A stretch of 6,260 nt of DNA from CAZONU01 sp965370045 (GTDB lineage Bacteria; Planctomycetota; SZUA-567; JAKLDR01). Shown here piece after piece: positions 1-6,249 of the stretch (its first letter is position 1; the number at the start of each line of letters is the position of its first letter). The translations under genes and the position numbers were made by a program. The notes under the pieces are model-generated. The model did not search any database. It saw only the letters and a list, made by a program, of their open reading frames with translations, and had not been told where the DNA came from. The stretch covers positions 1-6,260 of the forward strand of contig CBDUSI010000172.1 in assembly GCA_965370045.1 (NCBI GenBank), given 5' to 3'.

Positions 1-1
1 C

Positions 2-52
2 AAGCTGGCCATGATCCGCCTATACTTCAGGCGATTGTCAGACAGGGCCTAG
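2..52 (+). CDS. Possible 3' tail of a convergent gene (partial, hypothetical)
   Basis: On the plus strand a frame is open from the window edge to a TAG at 50-52, reading KLAMIRLYFRRLSDRA. Codon third positions are mostly G or C (13 of 16), as in the main gene. If real, its stop overlaps the minus-strand stop in the palindrome CTAG at 49-52, an exact tail-to-tail overlap. The stretch is too short for a call by itself. The minus-strand sequence below the main stop also stays open in one frame with equal codon bias, so the evidence does not discriminate. Confidence 0.2.
   Translation, partial: KLAMIRLYFRRLSDRA
17..33. repeat. Short inverted repeat downstream of the stop
   Basis: CGCCT and AGGCG flank a seven-base loop just beyond the main gene's stop. 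The stem is five base pairs and no T run follows on either strand, so it is a weak candidate for a terminator. It would also lie inside the possible convergent coding tail. Confidence 0.2.
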
Positions 53-3000
53 TCCCTGGGCGCCTTCGCTTCGGTTACCAGCGCCGAGCCGTCCCTGGCC
101 ACTACCAGGATGGCCATCTTCCCGAACACATTGACGTTCACCCCGCTGACCGTGGCGTACTCGAAGCGCCCGCGCAGATCAGTGTAGCCGTCCTTGAGGA
201 AGCGCACCGGCCCGCCTCTCTTGGCCCGGCCGTACACCTTGACGTAGACCTTGGAGAGCGGCTTGCCGTCGGCGGTGCGCAGCACGCGCAGCTGGCCGTA
301 GTTCTCGGAGAGCGCCACGCGGATGGCCCGCGAGAAGACCGGCTTGGCCCGGCGCTTGCCGGCGGCGACCACTTCGACCATCAGGTTCTTGCCGCGCAGC
401 TTCTTGGGTATCCCCACGGTGCTCTTCCCGTCCTTCTGCTTGAACTTGACCTCCTCGTGCGCCGTGGGCCGGACCGCAGCCAGGCGCGAGGTGTCCAGGT
501 AGCTGAACGGCTTGCGCGAGAAGAGCAGTTCGAGGTCCACTAGGTAGAAGTTGACCGTGCAGGCCTCCAGCGCCGTGTGGTTGATCTCCACGCGGTCGCG
601 CTCCACCGAGAAGTCGAAGGACGGCTCGGTCTTGGCCAGGGCGGTCTGTTGTTGCAGCCGGTTGCGCTCCTCGACCACCTTGCCGGCCTTGCCCTCGATT
701 TCCGCGGCCTGGGCCAGCACCTGGCGGAAGCGGTCCCGCCAGCGCGGCACGGCGTAGTCCTTGTAGCGCGCCGCGATCTTCACCGCGCGCTTCACGTTCT
801 CGCGGTAGAAGGAGGTGTACGCGTCGAAGAAGTCGTACTGCATGTTCCCCCGCGCCGTCCTGCGCGAGACCTTGGCGAACTGCCCGAGCCCCTCCTCAAC
901 CCGGTCCTGCAGGAGCAGGTGGTAGACCACCAGCAGGCGTTCGTTGGCGCTCAGCTTGGCGCGATGGGCCAGGTAGTCGAGCGTCGCGAAGTACTGCCGC
1001 TTCTGCTTGTCGGAGGTGACGTGGCGCTTGCCGTTGATGGGGTGCGCCCGGGAGTTGATCATCGGATCGAACTCCAGGTGCTCCCAGGCGATCTGTTCGA
1101 TCGGATCGACCTCCAGGAGCCGCGACCGGAAGGCCGGGCCGCAGCCGCGGACCAGCCCGGTCCTGGGCAGGAACTCGCGCAGGGCGCGCAGGTCGTTGTG
1201 CTTCACCGAGTAGCTCCAGAGCGTGTGCGCGTAGACCCGGCGTGAGCGCAAGAGCGCCAGGGCACTGAGGAAGAAGGCCTTCTTCTTCATCCGGAAGGCG
1301 ATCAGCTCCAGATCCAGCCAGCGGACGTTGTTCTTCGACATGTAGTCCAGGACCTGCTTCTCGGAGCCGTCCTGGGAGACCAGCATCCACGGCGAACCCG
1401 GCTTGGCCGGCAGCGAGTCCTTGACTTCCAGCGCGGCCGGTGCGGCGAAGGCCAGCAAGCCCTTGCGGTCCGAGAGGTGCGCGCTGTAGTGACGGAACTT
1501 GCCGGTCTCCGGGAAGTAGAAGTAGTACTCCCAGCGAGCGGTGGAGTAGGGCCCGACCACGCGCGTGGGCGTCTGGGTGTACTTACTGCCGCCCACGGGA
1601 ATGGCCCCGGCGGGCAGCTCCAGCAGCGTCTCGGTGCGCAGCGTGCGTGGCGAAGCGTTCATCACGGTAACCACGCAGCCGTAGACTTTGCGGAACAGCA
1701 CCGGCCCCGAAACGTACTTCTCGATGCGCTGGCCCTCCACCACCTGGTAGCGGCTGGCCGGGTCGAAGTAGCGCTGGACGACGGTCAGCGCCACGCCGTC
1801 CTTGGGCGCCTTGGTCTCGCTCTCCGTGCGGTGGTAGGCGATCGCCGGGCCGACGGCCTGCTTGCCCGCGGGCTTCCTGCTGAGCGGCAGGTCCAGCACG
1901 GCCAGGGCCAACATCGCCTCGCTGAAGTTGGTCGCGGGCTCGGCGATGTGGGCGGAAACGAAGGGCTTCTTGCCGTCATGGGCGGCCAGTTCCAGCCAGA
2001 AGCGGCCCGGCGGGACGCGCAGGGGGGCCTCCGCTCCCCGGCGCAGGCGGTACCAGTTGCTCTCGGCCCAGACGCGGGTGGTCTCCACCTGGCGGAAGAG
2101 GGCCTGCGGCTTCTCGCCGGAGGGCTTGGGCCTGCCGCCGAAGTAATCGCGCTTCTTCTTGCCCTTTAACTCCAGCCTCTTCTGGGCCTTCCCGGCGGCC
2201 TTGTGGGCGACCCTGGGAGGGACCGGCCCCAGCCTTGGGTCGATTCCGTCCGCGGCCCCCTCGGGTTTCCCCCCCATGACCGGCAAGCCCCCGCCCCCCT
2301 TGCCTTCGGTCAGCGCCAGGGCGCCGAGGGCGCGGTCGAAGAGCCGGTCCAGGCGGTTGTAGTCCAGAGGGATGATCGAGACGCGCTCGCGCTCGGCTCG
2401 CAGGGCATCGGCACGGTCCCTGACGCGCCGGACCAGCAGGGCGCGCTCGGCGGCGTTGAGCCTGGCGAACCGGTCGGGACGCAGGTGCATCGAGAGGTCC
2501 ATGCCCAGCAGCCATTCGTCCATGAAGGTCTTGTCGAGCTTGTTGACTAGGTGGGGCTTGATCACCTTCCCGAAGAACTTGGGGTCCTTCCGGTACAGCC
2601 AGAAGTTGAGCTCGTGGCAGGCGTACTTGGAGTAGAGCTGCGCACGCCGGTCGTCCTTGAGCTTCGGCCAGCGCAGCAGGAAGGAGAACTCCGCGAGGTG
2701 CTTGCGATCTCTGCCCTGCGGCAGCAGCGCGGAGTACAGCGTCCAGACGTTCTCCAGGGAGTCGTAGACCGCCACCCGCCCCCGGCCGGCGAGGGCCAGC
2801 TTCTCGCCCTGGCCCAGCGCCTGCATCGCGTTGTGCCGGACGAAGTGCCTGGCGTAGTCTTTGCGAACGCGCATGCGCAGGTCGCGGCGGGCGATCTTCC
2901 CGGACGCCAGGAATATCCGCTGGCGCACCAGGTTCTCGGGATCGACGACCACGACCTCCACGCAGTTGAGGCCGGCCAGGGCCTTGAGCGGCACGCGCAG

Positions 3001-6000
3001 CAGGCCCTTCTTGCCGGCGTCCAGGTTGGTGAGGACGATCGGCGGGGCGGCCATGAAGTCCAGCGGCGCGGCCTGCTGGCTGCGCGACTCGCCCAGCTTG
3101 GGGGCCTTTGCGCCGCCATACCTGGTTACGGCGCGCCTGCGGCCGCCGCCTTTGCGGTAGCCGTAACCGACGCCGCCGCGGGGCGCGGGCCGGGTCTCGG
3201 ACTCGGAGATGTCCCAGGGGCAGAGCAGCAGCGAAGGCCGGTTCAGCATGTTGCCGGGGAACTTCGTGGCGAAGCGCCTTTCCAGGATGTAGCGGTACTC
3301 GCCGTCGATGGTCACGCCCGAGAGGTAGACGCTTCGCGGTGCGCGCACGGCCAGGCGCTGGCCGAAGGGGGCGTCCGAGACCGCCAGGCGGCTCAGCGAG
3401 TTGTAGCCGGGCGTCAATCGGCCGGCCAGAACGTGCACGCGCACGAACTCCCCGCCGCGGTTGAGCTTGACGACCAGCTGGTCCTTCTCGAGCTTCAGGC
3501 TTTCGATGAAGAGCGGCGTCCTGCGGGGGACCTCCACGGCCAGGCTCTGGGAGACCAGGATGCGGTCGAGCTTGCCGCCGCCCAGGACGGTGATTTCCAC
3601 GGGGCTTCGCCCCGGGGCCGGAAGCAGCCGGTAGGCCCCGGGCTCGAGCGCCGGCAGCTCGACGTGGCTGCGCTGGAGCTTGAGCCCCGCGCTCAGGTCG
3701 CGCCAGGAGTTGCCGCCCCGCAGGGCCAGGAGACGCGGCGCCCCCCGGGAGACGTAGTCCAGCGGCCAGGCCAGGGCGGTCCTCTCGCCGGCGCGCAGCT
3801 CGAGCCTGGCGGGGATGCTGGCGTTGTCGGCGGCCAGGCTGACGTTCAGACTCGGGGAGATCGAGCTGCCGGCCGAGAGCTGGCGGATGCCCTCCAGCGT
3901 CCCGAGGTGCACCGCACCCGCCTCGTCGGTCGCCAGGCTCTTGTGAATGTTGCCCCGGAAGAAACGGTCGCGCAGCGACAGCCTGACCCAGGCACCGGGG
4001 CGCGGCTCGCCGTTGCGGCCCAGAAGCCGCAGGTGATAGCCCTTCTCGTCCCGGTCCAGGTGCAGGAAGGCCGTGTGCTTGCCGCGGCGGTGGCCGGCGG
4101 TCGGGAATCGGGTCGAGTCGCTGAGGCGAACGTGCTTGTTGGTTATGGCGCTCTTGACCTTGCATTCCAGGAAGAAGCCCACGCCGGTCACCTCGTTGCG
4201 CACCGGGAACTCGATGACGGTCTCGGCGCCCTCCTTCAGGGCGATCTTTCGTACCGTCTGGGTACTGGTCGAGCCGTCGGCGTTGGTGAGGTCGATCCTC
4301 AGGGTGGCAGCGTTGCCCTCGTCGCTCGCAATCCGCGAGAGCGAGGCCGGGTGCCCGTTGACCAGCAGTTGCGGACGGACGAGCACCTTGGCCTGGGAGC
4401 CGACCACCAGCGACTCGCGCAGCAGGTGGAACCCGCAGTCCAGGCGGAAGGACTCCCCCTCGTGGTAGAAGCTGCCCAGCGAGGAGACGCCGCCGGAGCT
4501 GACCACGAACTGGCGTTCGCCGGGCGAGGAGCTGAAGGGCACAATGATCTTCCCGTCCTTCGCCGCCCGGTACTCGCGGCCGTCGAACCAGAGCTTCGCG
4601 TTCCTGACCTCCTTGCCCGCGCCATCGAAGACCGTGAAAACCTGCCCGTGCGCCGTGTTCCGGGCCAGGGCGTGGAGCACGCCCTTGCGCACGATGGCCC
4701 GGGCCTTGAGCGATCCGCCGATCAGTTCCACGACGTAAACGCCGGGGCGCGAGAGCTCAGGCAGCGCGATCTTCCTCTCGTGACGCAGGTAGGGCGAGCC
4801 GCCGACCTTCACCACCTTCTCGATGCCCGGCACGATGCCGTCCAGCTTTTCGTTCCTGGTCACCTCGCGCAGGTTCTGGCGGTAGAAGTTGAGCGCGTTG
4901 ATCTCGTGGACCCGGAGAATGAGCCGCTCGACGTGCTTTATGCGCAGCTTGAGCTCCACCTTCTCGCCGATCTTGAGAACGGTTCGGCTCTGCGCGGCGA
5001 AGTCGAGCTCGACGCGGTCGCGCAGCCGCCGCAGTTCTCCCGCGCCCAGGAGGGCGGCCCACTTCTCGGGCTTGTCCAGCCCGGCCAGGATGCGGGTCTC
5101 GGCGAAGACCCGGCGCAGGAAGGGCCCGTGGAAGTACTTGTCGAACTCGGTAGTGCCCTTGGCGGGCCTCAGGAAATGCTCCAGGTAGTCGCGGACCAGC
5201 TTGGTGTCGCTGCCGATGACCGGCAGCCTGGCGACCATCCTCGAGCTGAGGTTCACCATTTCCCCGGCGCGTGCAGAGCGCACCAGCACGGGATTCACTC
5301 CACTGCGGCCCGAGCTGGGCAGATCGAGGTACTTCTTGAAGCGTTTCAGGTCGTAGTTGCCCTCGGCGCGCTCGTGGACCAGGCGGCTGTAGAGCACCTG
5401 GGCCTTGAAGGAGTTCCAGATCGGCGGCAGGGTGTCGGCGAAGGCCTCCAGCCGGTCCAGCCACTCGGTGCGGGCCTTGGTGTTCTCGCCGACGTCGACG
5501 CCGTCGGGAGGCACCAGACGCGCGATCCAGGCCGAGACGAACTTTCGGTCGCGCAGGAGCTTGGGACGCGCCTTGGCCAGCTCACGGATCTGGTCGAGGG
5601 TGAGGATCGAGTGGCTGGAGCGCGCCCCGAAGCCGCCTCTGTACTTGTCGGCCAACTCGGCGAGGATCAGCTTGACCAGCCCCGGGTAGGCCGGATCCTT
5701 GATCCGCGCGAGCATCGCCCTGGTCTGGTGAATCGACAGCTTGCGCCCGGCCAGCAGATAGAGACCCTCGTCGGTGAAGCTGCCCACGCCGCGGGTGTCC
5801 TTTTTGAGATAGTGGTCGACCCGGGCCTCGGGAGCGATGAACTTCCGGTCAAGTGAAGAGCTTCCGACCGCGCGGCCCGGGCCGCGCTGGGTCACCGGCC
5901 GGCGAGAGTGGGAGAACTGGAGGTTCAGGTCCCTGCGGATGAACTCCAGGGTCCCGGAGGGGTCCTTGCGGTAGCGCAGCAGCTGATTGCGACGCGCGAT

Positions 6001-6249
6001 ACGCCGGTGGCGATTGGAGGCCCCGTGCATCCGGACCCGCCAGGCCTTGAGGGTTTTCTCGACCTCGTCGAGCTTGCCCCCAAGCTGCAAGTGCAGGCAG
6101 CGGTAATAGTAGTAGTCCTCGGTTCCAGGCACCAGCTTCTTGAGCGCCGCCTCGCGGTCCCCGAACGCAAACTTCTCCAGGAACTCGACCTCAGCACCGC
6201 GGGCGGTGCCCAAAACCACCAGAGCCAGCAGCGTCAACATCATCATCAT
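49..6249 (-). CDS. Giant exported alpha-2-macroglobulin-like protein, thioester-less, planctomycete type (2,066 aa)
   Basis: The frame is uninterrupted and its G/C-biased third positions support coding. The product has a signal sequence (1-18), a helical domain (about 19-410), MG-like beta-sandwiches (about 411-1000), a Gly/Arg/Tyr-rich bait-like insert (1019-1064), a post-bait region with ACHELNFWLYRKD (1210-1222), a disordered linker (1314-1383), a second beta region (1384-1640), a second helical domain (1641-1870) and a C-terminal beta module (1871-2066). Alpha-2-macroglobulins trap or inhibit proteases in blood or periplasm. Here that role is inference: none of the nine cysteines lies in a CxEQ thioester, so covalent trapping by the classical route is unlikely. 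It is longer than the enterobacterial YfhM and YfaS relatives (about 1,500-1,650 aa) and has a signal peptidase I type signal rather than a lipobox. The protein is visibly rich in Arg and Lys. The C-terminus ends naturally after KAPRD. The true start may lie upstream of the window. Alternative: an envelope scaffold or adhesin with MG-like folds. Confident in the gene, moderately in the family, low in function. Confidence 0.93.
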   Translation of the reverse strand: MMMMLTLLALVVLGTARGAEVEFLEKFAFGDREAALKKLVPGTEDYYYYRCLHLQLGGKLDEVEKTLKAWRVRMHGASNRHRRIARRNQLLRYRKDPSGTLEFIRRDLNLQFSHSRRPVTQRGPGRAVGSSSLDRKFIAPEARVDHYLKKDTRGVGSFTDEGLYLLAGRKLSIHQTRAMLARIKDPAYPGLVKLILAELADKYRGGFGARSSHSILTLDQIRELAKARPKLLRDRKFVSAWIARLVPPDGVDVGENTKARTEWLDRLEAFADTLPPIWNSFKAQVLYSRLVHERAEGNYDLKRFKKYLDLPSSGRSGVNPVLVRSARAGEMVNLSSRMVARLPVIGSDTKLVRDYLEHFLRPAKGTTEFDKYFHGPFLRRVFAETRILAGLDKPEKWAALLGAGELRRLRDRVELDFAAQSRTVLKIGEKVELKLRIKHVERLILRVHEINALNFYRQNLREVTRNEKLDGIVPGIEKVVKVGGSPYLRHERKIALPELSRPGVYVVELIGGSLKARAIVRKGVLHALARNTAHGQVFTVFDGAGKEVRNAKLWFDGREYRAAKDGKIIVPFSSSPGERQFVVSSGGVSSLGSFYHEGESFRLDCGFHLLRESLVVGSQAKVLVRPQLLVNGHPASLSRIASDEGNAATLRIDLTNADGSTSTQTVRKIALKEGAETVIEFPVRNEVTGVGFFLECKVKSAITNKHVRLSDSTRFPTAGHRRGKHTAFLHLDRDEKGYHLRLLGRNGEPRPGAWVRLSLRDRFFRGNIHKSLATDEAGAVHLGTLEGIRQLSAGSSISPSLNVSLAADNASIPARLELRAGERTALAWPLDYVSRGAPRLLALRGGNSWRDLSAGLKLQRSHVELPALEPGAYRLLPAPGRSPVEITVLGGGKLDRILVSQSLAVEVPRRTPLFIESLKLEKDQLVVKLNRGGEFVRVHVLAGRLTPGYNSLSRLAVSDAPFGQRLAVRAPRSVYLSGVTIDGEYRYILERRFATKFPGNMLNRPSLLLCPWDISESETRPAPRGGVGYGYRKGGGRRRAVTRYGGAKAPKLGESRSQQAAPLDFMAAPPIVLTNLDAGKKGLLRVPLKALAGLNCVEVVVVDPENLVRQRIFLASGKIARRDLRMRVRKDYARHFVRHNAMQALGQGEKLALAGRGRVAVYDSLENVWTLYSALLPQGRDRKHLAEFSFLLRWPKLKDDRRAQLYSKYACHELNFWLYRKDPKFFGKVIKPHLVNKLDKTFMDEWLLGMDLSMHLRPDRFARLNAAERALLVRRVRDRADALRAERERVSIIPLDYNRLDRLFDRALGALALTEGKGGGGLPVMGGKPEGAADGIDPRLGPVPPRVAHKAAGKAQKRLELKGKKKRDYFGGRPKPSGEKPQALFRQVETTRVWAESNWYRLRRGAEAPLRVPPGRFWLELAAHDGKKPFVSAHIAEPATNFSEAMLALAVLDLPLSRKPAGKQAVGPAIAYHRTESETKAPKDGVALTVVQRYFDPASRYQVVEGQRIEKYVSGPVLFRKVYGCVVTVMNASPRTLRTETLLELPAGAIPVGGSKYTQTPTRVVGPYSTARWEYYFYFPETGKFRHYSAHLSDRKGLLAFAAPAALEVKDSLPAKPGSPWMLVSQDGSEKQVLDYMSKNNVRWLDLELIAFRMKKKAFFLSALALLRSRRVYAHTLWSYSVKHNDLRALREFLPRTGLVRGCGPAFRSRLLEVDPIEQIAWEHLEFDPMINSRAHPINGKRHVTSDKQKRQYFATLDYLAHRAKLSANERLLVVYHLLLQDRVEEGLGQFAKVSRRTARGNMQYDFFDAYTSFYRENVKRAVKIAARYKDYAVPRWRDRFRQVLAQAAEIEGKAGKVVEERNRLQQQTALAKTEPSFDFSVERDRVEINHTALEACTVNFYLVDLELLFSRKPFSYLDTSRLAAVRPTAHEEVKFKQKDGKSTVGIPKKLRGKNLMVEVVAAGKRRAKPVFSRAIRVALSENYGQLRVLRTADGKPLSKVYVKVYGRAKRGGPVRFLKDGYTDLRGRFEYATVSGVNVNVFGKMAILVVARDGSALVTEAKAPRD
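52..639 (-). other. C-terminal beta module (residues 1871-2066)
   Basis: Two probable beta-sandwich units follow the last helical block. The first carries CTVNFYLVDLELLFSRKPFS (1897-1916). The second carries ENYGQLRVL (1982-1990), LSKVYVKVYGR (1998-2008) and the strongly patterned DGYTDLRGRFEY (2020-2031), reminiscent of a carboxypeptidase-regulatory-like turn. I associate these motifs with the C-terminus of full-length members of the family, so the protein is complete at this end. No sorting signal, cell-wall anchor or transmembrane helix follows, so the protein is predicted to be soluble after export. Confidence 0.55.
640..1329 (-). other. Second helical, TPR-like domain (residues 1641-1870)
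   Basis: Helices dominate from NVRWLDLELIAFRMKKK onward. LLLQDRVEEGLGQF (1778-1791) followed by YDFFDAYTSFYRENVKRAVKIA (split around 1805-1826) has the spacing of TPR-like hairpins, with small residues and aromatics in alternation. RWRDRFRQVLAQAAEIEGKAG (from 1836) closes the block and may extend as a coiled segment to about 1867. It probably mediates protein-protein contact or gives the molecule a second rigid arm. The TPR-like reading is from pattern only. Confidence 0.55.
1330..2100 (-). other. Second beta-rich region (residues 1384-1640)
   Basis: The region holds RVWAESNWYRL (1392-1402), NFSEAMLALAVLDLPL (1441-1456), YGCVVTVMN (1523-1531), LPAGAIPVGG (1545-1554) and YYFYFPETGKF (1575-1585). 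These strand-turn-strand patterns resemble the later sandwich domains of macroglobulin-like proteins and match my memory of this family's conserved blocks. In thioester-containing relatives the thioester domain would lie in this half of the protein, but no CxEQ is present: C1525 is followed by Val-Val-Thr. Borders are approximate. Confidence 0.5.
2101..2310 (-). other. Disordered Gly/Pro/Lys-rich linker (residues 1314-1383)
   Basis: A low-complexity stretch begins TEGKGGGGLPVMGGKPEG, passes through a proline-rich part (GPVPPR) and a lysine-rich part (LKGKKKR at 1361-1367), and ends at RPKPSGEKPQ. It separates a helical block from the beta region that starts at FRQVETTRVWAESNWY. The coding strand contains a run of seven G (2269-2275) and further G-rich runs at 2288-2299; the frame reads through them intact. 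It is probably a flexible hinge; no motif for a specific activity is visible. Confidence 0.6.
2314..3057 (-). other. Post-insert region with ACHELNFWLYRKD motif (residues 1065-1312)
   Basis: The region opens with beta sequence (IVLTNLDAGKKGLLRVPL, then CVEVVVVDPENL), continues with VYDSLENVWTLYSALL (1161-1176) and becomes helical. The signature ACHELNFWLYRKDPKFF (1210-1226), followed by TFMDEWLLGMDLS (1241-1253) and RLNAAERALLVRR (1263-1275), is one I associate with large planctomycete proteins of this type, which is the main basis for the family call. The HEL at 1212-1214 is not an HExxH zinc site because residue 1216 is Phe. Function of the block is unknown; it may be a scaffold between the two beta regions. 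Confidence 0.55.
3058..3195 (-). other. Gly/Arg/Tyr-rich bait-like low-complexity segment (residues 1019-1064)
   Basis: After the motif LLLCPWDISESE (1007-1018) the protein enters a low-complexity stretch with RGGVGYGYRKGGGRRR (1024-1039), then AVTRYGGAKAPKLGESRSQQ. Ordered sequence resumes at IVLTNLDAGKKGLLRVPL (1071-1088), which resembles the strand after the bait region in alpha-2-macroglobulins. The segment is likely disordered and exposed, with about ten basic residues, so trypsin-like proteases would cut it easily. Calling it a bait region is inference from position and composition only; it could be just a flexible linker or a polyanion-binding patch. Confidence 0.45.
3250..5019 (-). 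other. MG-like beta-sandwich array (residues about 411-1000)
   Basis: Successive segments read like macroglobulin or Ig-like beta-sandwiches. One covers residues 420-525 (VELKLRIKHVERLILRVHEI and later PGVYVVELIGG at 502-512). Another covers about 533-610, with a carboxypeptidase-regulatory-like pattern of strand, DG turn and WFDGREY. Others follow at about 615-715, about 725-800 (GYHLRLLGRNGEPRPGAWVRLSL at 737-759, broken at a GxPRPGA turn) and about 890-1000. This succession before a variable insert matches the order MG domains then bait region in alpha-2-macroglobulins. Domain number and borders are by eye; structure prediction would settle them. Confidence 0.6.
5020..6195 (-). other. N-terminal helical, repeat-like domain (residues about 19-410)
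   Basis: This part is dominated by amphipathic helices. The stretch around residues 45-70 (four tyrosines at 46-49, then CLHLQLGGKLDEVEKTLKAW) has the look of a TPR-like helical hairpin. I remember similar wording at the N-terminus of large planctomycete proteins of this type. The region is rich in Arg and Lys, and only C51 is a cysteine. It precedes the first beta-sandwich, which classical alpha-2-macroglobulins have close to the N-terminus, so the helical block is an addition to that plan. Its partner is unknown. The boundary near residue 410 is approximate. Confidence 0.6.
5870..5887. repeat. 18-bp perfect G/C palindrome inside the gene
   Basis: The sequence GCGCGGCCCGGGCCGCGC equals its own reverse complement. 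It lies in the part encoding QRGPGRA (residues 121-127) of the N-terminal domain. Being entirely G and C in a very G+C-rich gene, it may be chance; it could still form a cruciform or a strong mRNA hairpin early in the transcript. Confidence 0.5.
6196..6249 (-). other. Signal peptide of the giant protein (residues 1-18)
   Basis: Residues 5-14 (LTLLALVVLG) form a hydrophobic core. They are followed by T-A-R-G before A19, fitting the small-residue rule at -3 (Ala16) and -1 (Gly18) for signal peptidase I. There is no cysteine at the junction, so it is not a lipoprotein signal. Export to periplasm or beyond is therefore expected. The segment has no Lys or Arg before the hydrophobic core, which is unusual and suggests that a basic n-region is encoded upstream of the window edge. 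Confidence 0.8.
6238..6249 (-). other. Four tandem ATG codons at the apparent start
   Basis: Four consecutive in-frame ATG codons (6247-6249, 6244-6246, 6241-6243, 6238-6240) begin the visible protein. The 11 bases before them on the coding strand read CTCTGGTTCAG, which contains no purine-rich ribosome-binding site. They stay in frame without a stop (Leu-Val-Gln). The first ATG is used here by convention; any of the four, or a codon outside the window, could be the real start. Initiation without a Shine-Dalgarno sequence is common in planctomycetes, so its absence does not settle the matter. Confidence 0.6.

Noticed and set aside
2264..2275. Programmed -1 frameshift at the coding-strand G-run followed by AAAC
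   Set aside because: The codons are GGG-GGG-AAA-CCC, so the GGGAAAC heptamer is not in the phase required for X-XXY-YYZ slippage, and the zero frame continues into conserved-looking sequence.
2605..2616. Possible HExxH-type zinc protease site in ACHELNFW
   Set aside because: The residue needed as the second His (1216) is Phe and no further ligand pattern is evident, so a metalloprotease reading is not supported.
3124..3168. 9-bp inverted repeat (GGTTACGGC at 3124-3132 and GCCGTAACC at 3160-3168) in the bait-like segment
   Set aside because: A repeat of this length with a 27-base loop is expected by chance in about 6 kb of such G+C-rich sequence, and it is accounted for by Gly/Tyr and Ala-Val-Thr codons.
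3601..3613. GGGGC-TTC-GCCCC hairpin as a possible terminator
   Set aside because: It is in the middle of the coding region, has no T tract, and short G/C stems are frequent at this base composition.
1976..4165. Second long minus-strand frame (729 codons) overlapping the main gene
   Set aside because: Its product is an Arg/Pro/Gly/Ala/Gln-rich string typical of an out-of-phase reading of G+C-rich DNA, and it lies wholly inside a well-supported gene.
2551..5856. Plus-strand open frame of 1,101 codons antisense to the main gene, plus further long ones at 577-1245, 1477-2169 and 2203-2550
   Set aside because: All lie in the register where antisense codons are exact complements of sense codons. 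A stop there needs sense TTA, CTA or TCA, which are rare with G/C-ending codons. For example, the antisense stop at 2548-2550 is a sense CTA (Leu1234). The translations look like low-complexity mirror protein with no recognisable domains, while the minus-strand protein has coherent domains throughout.
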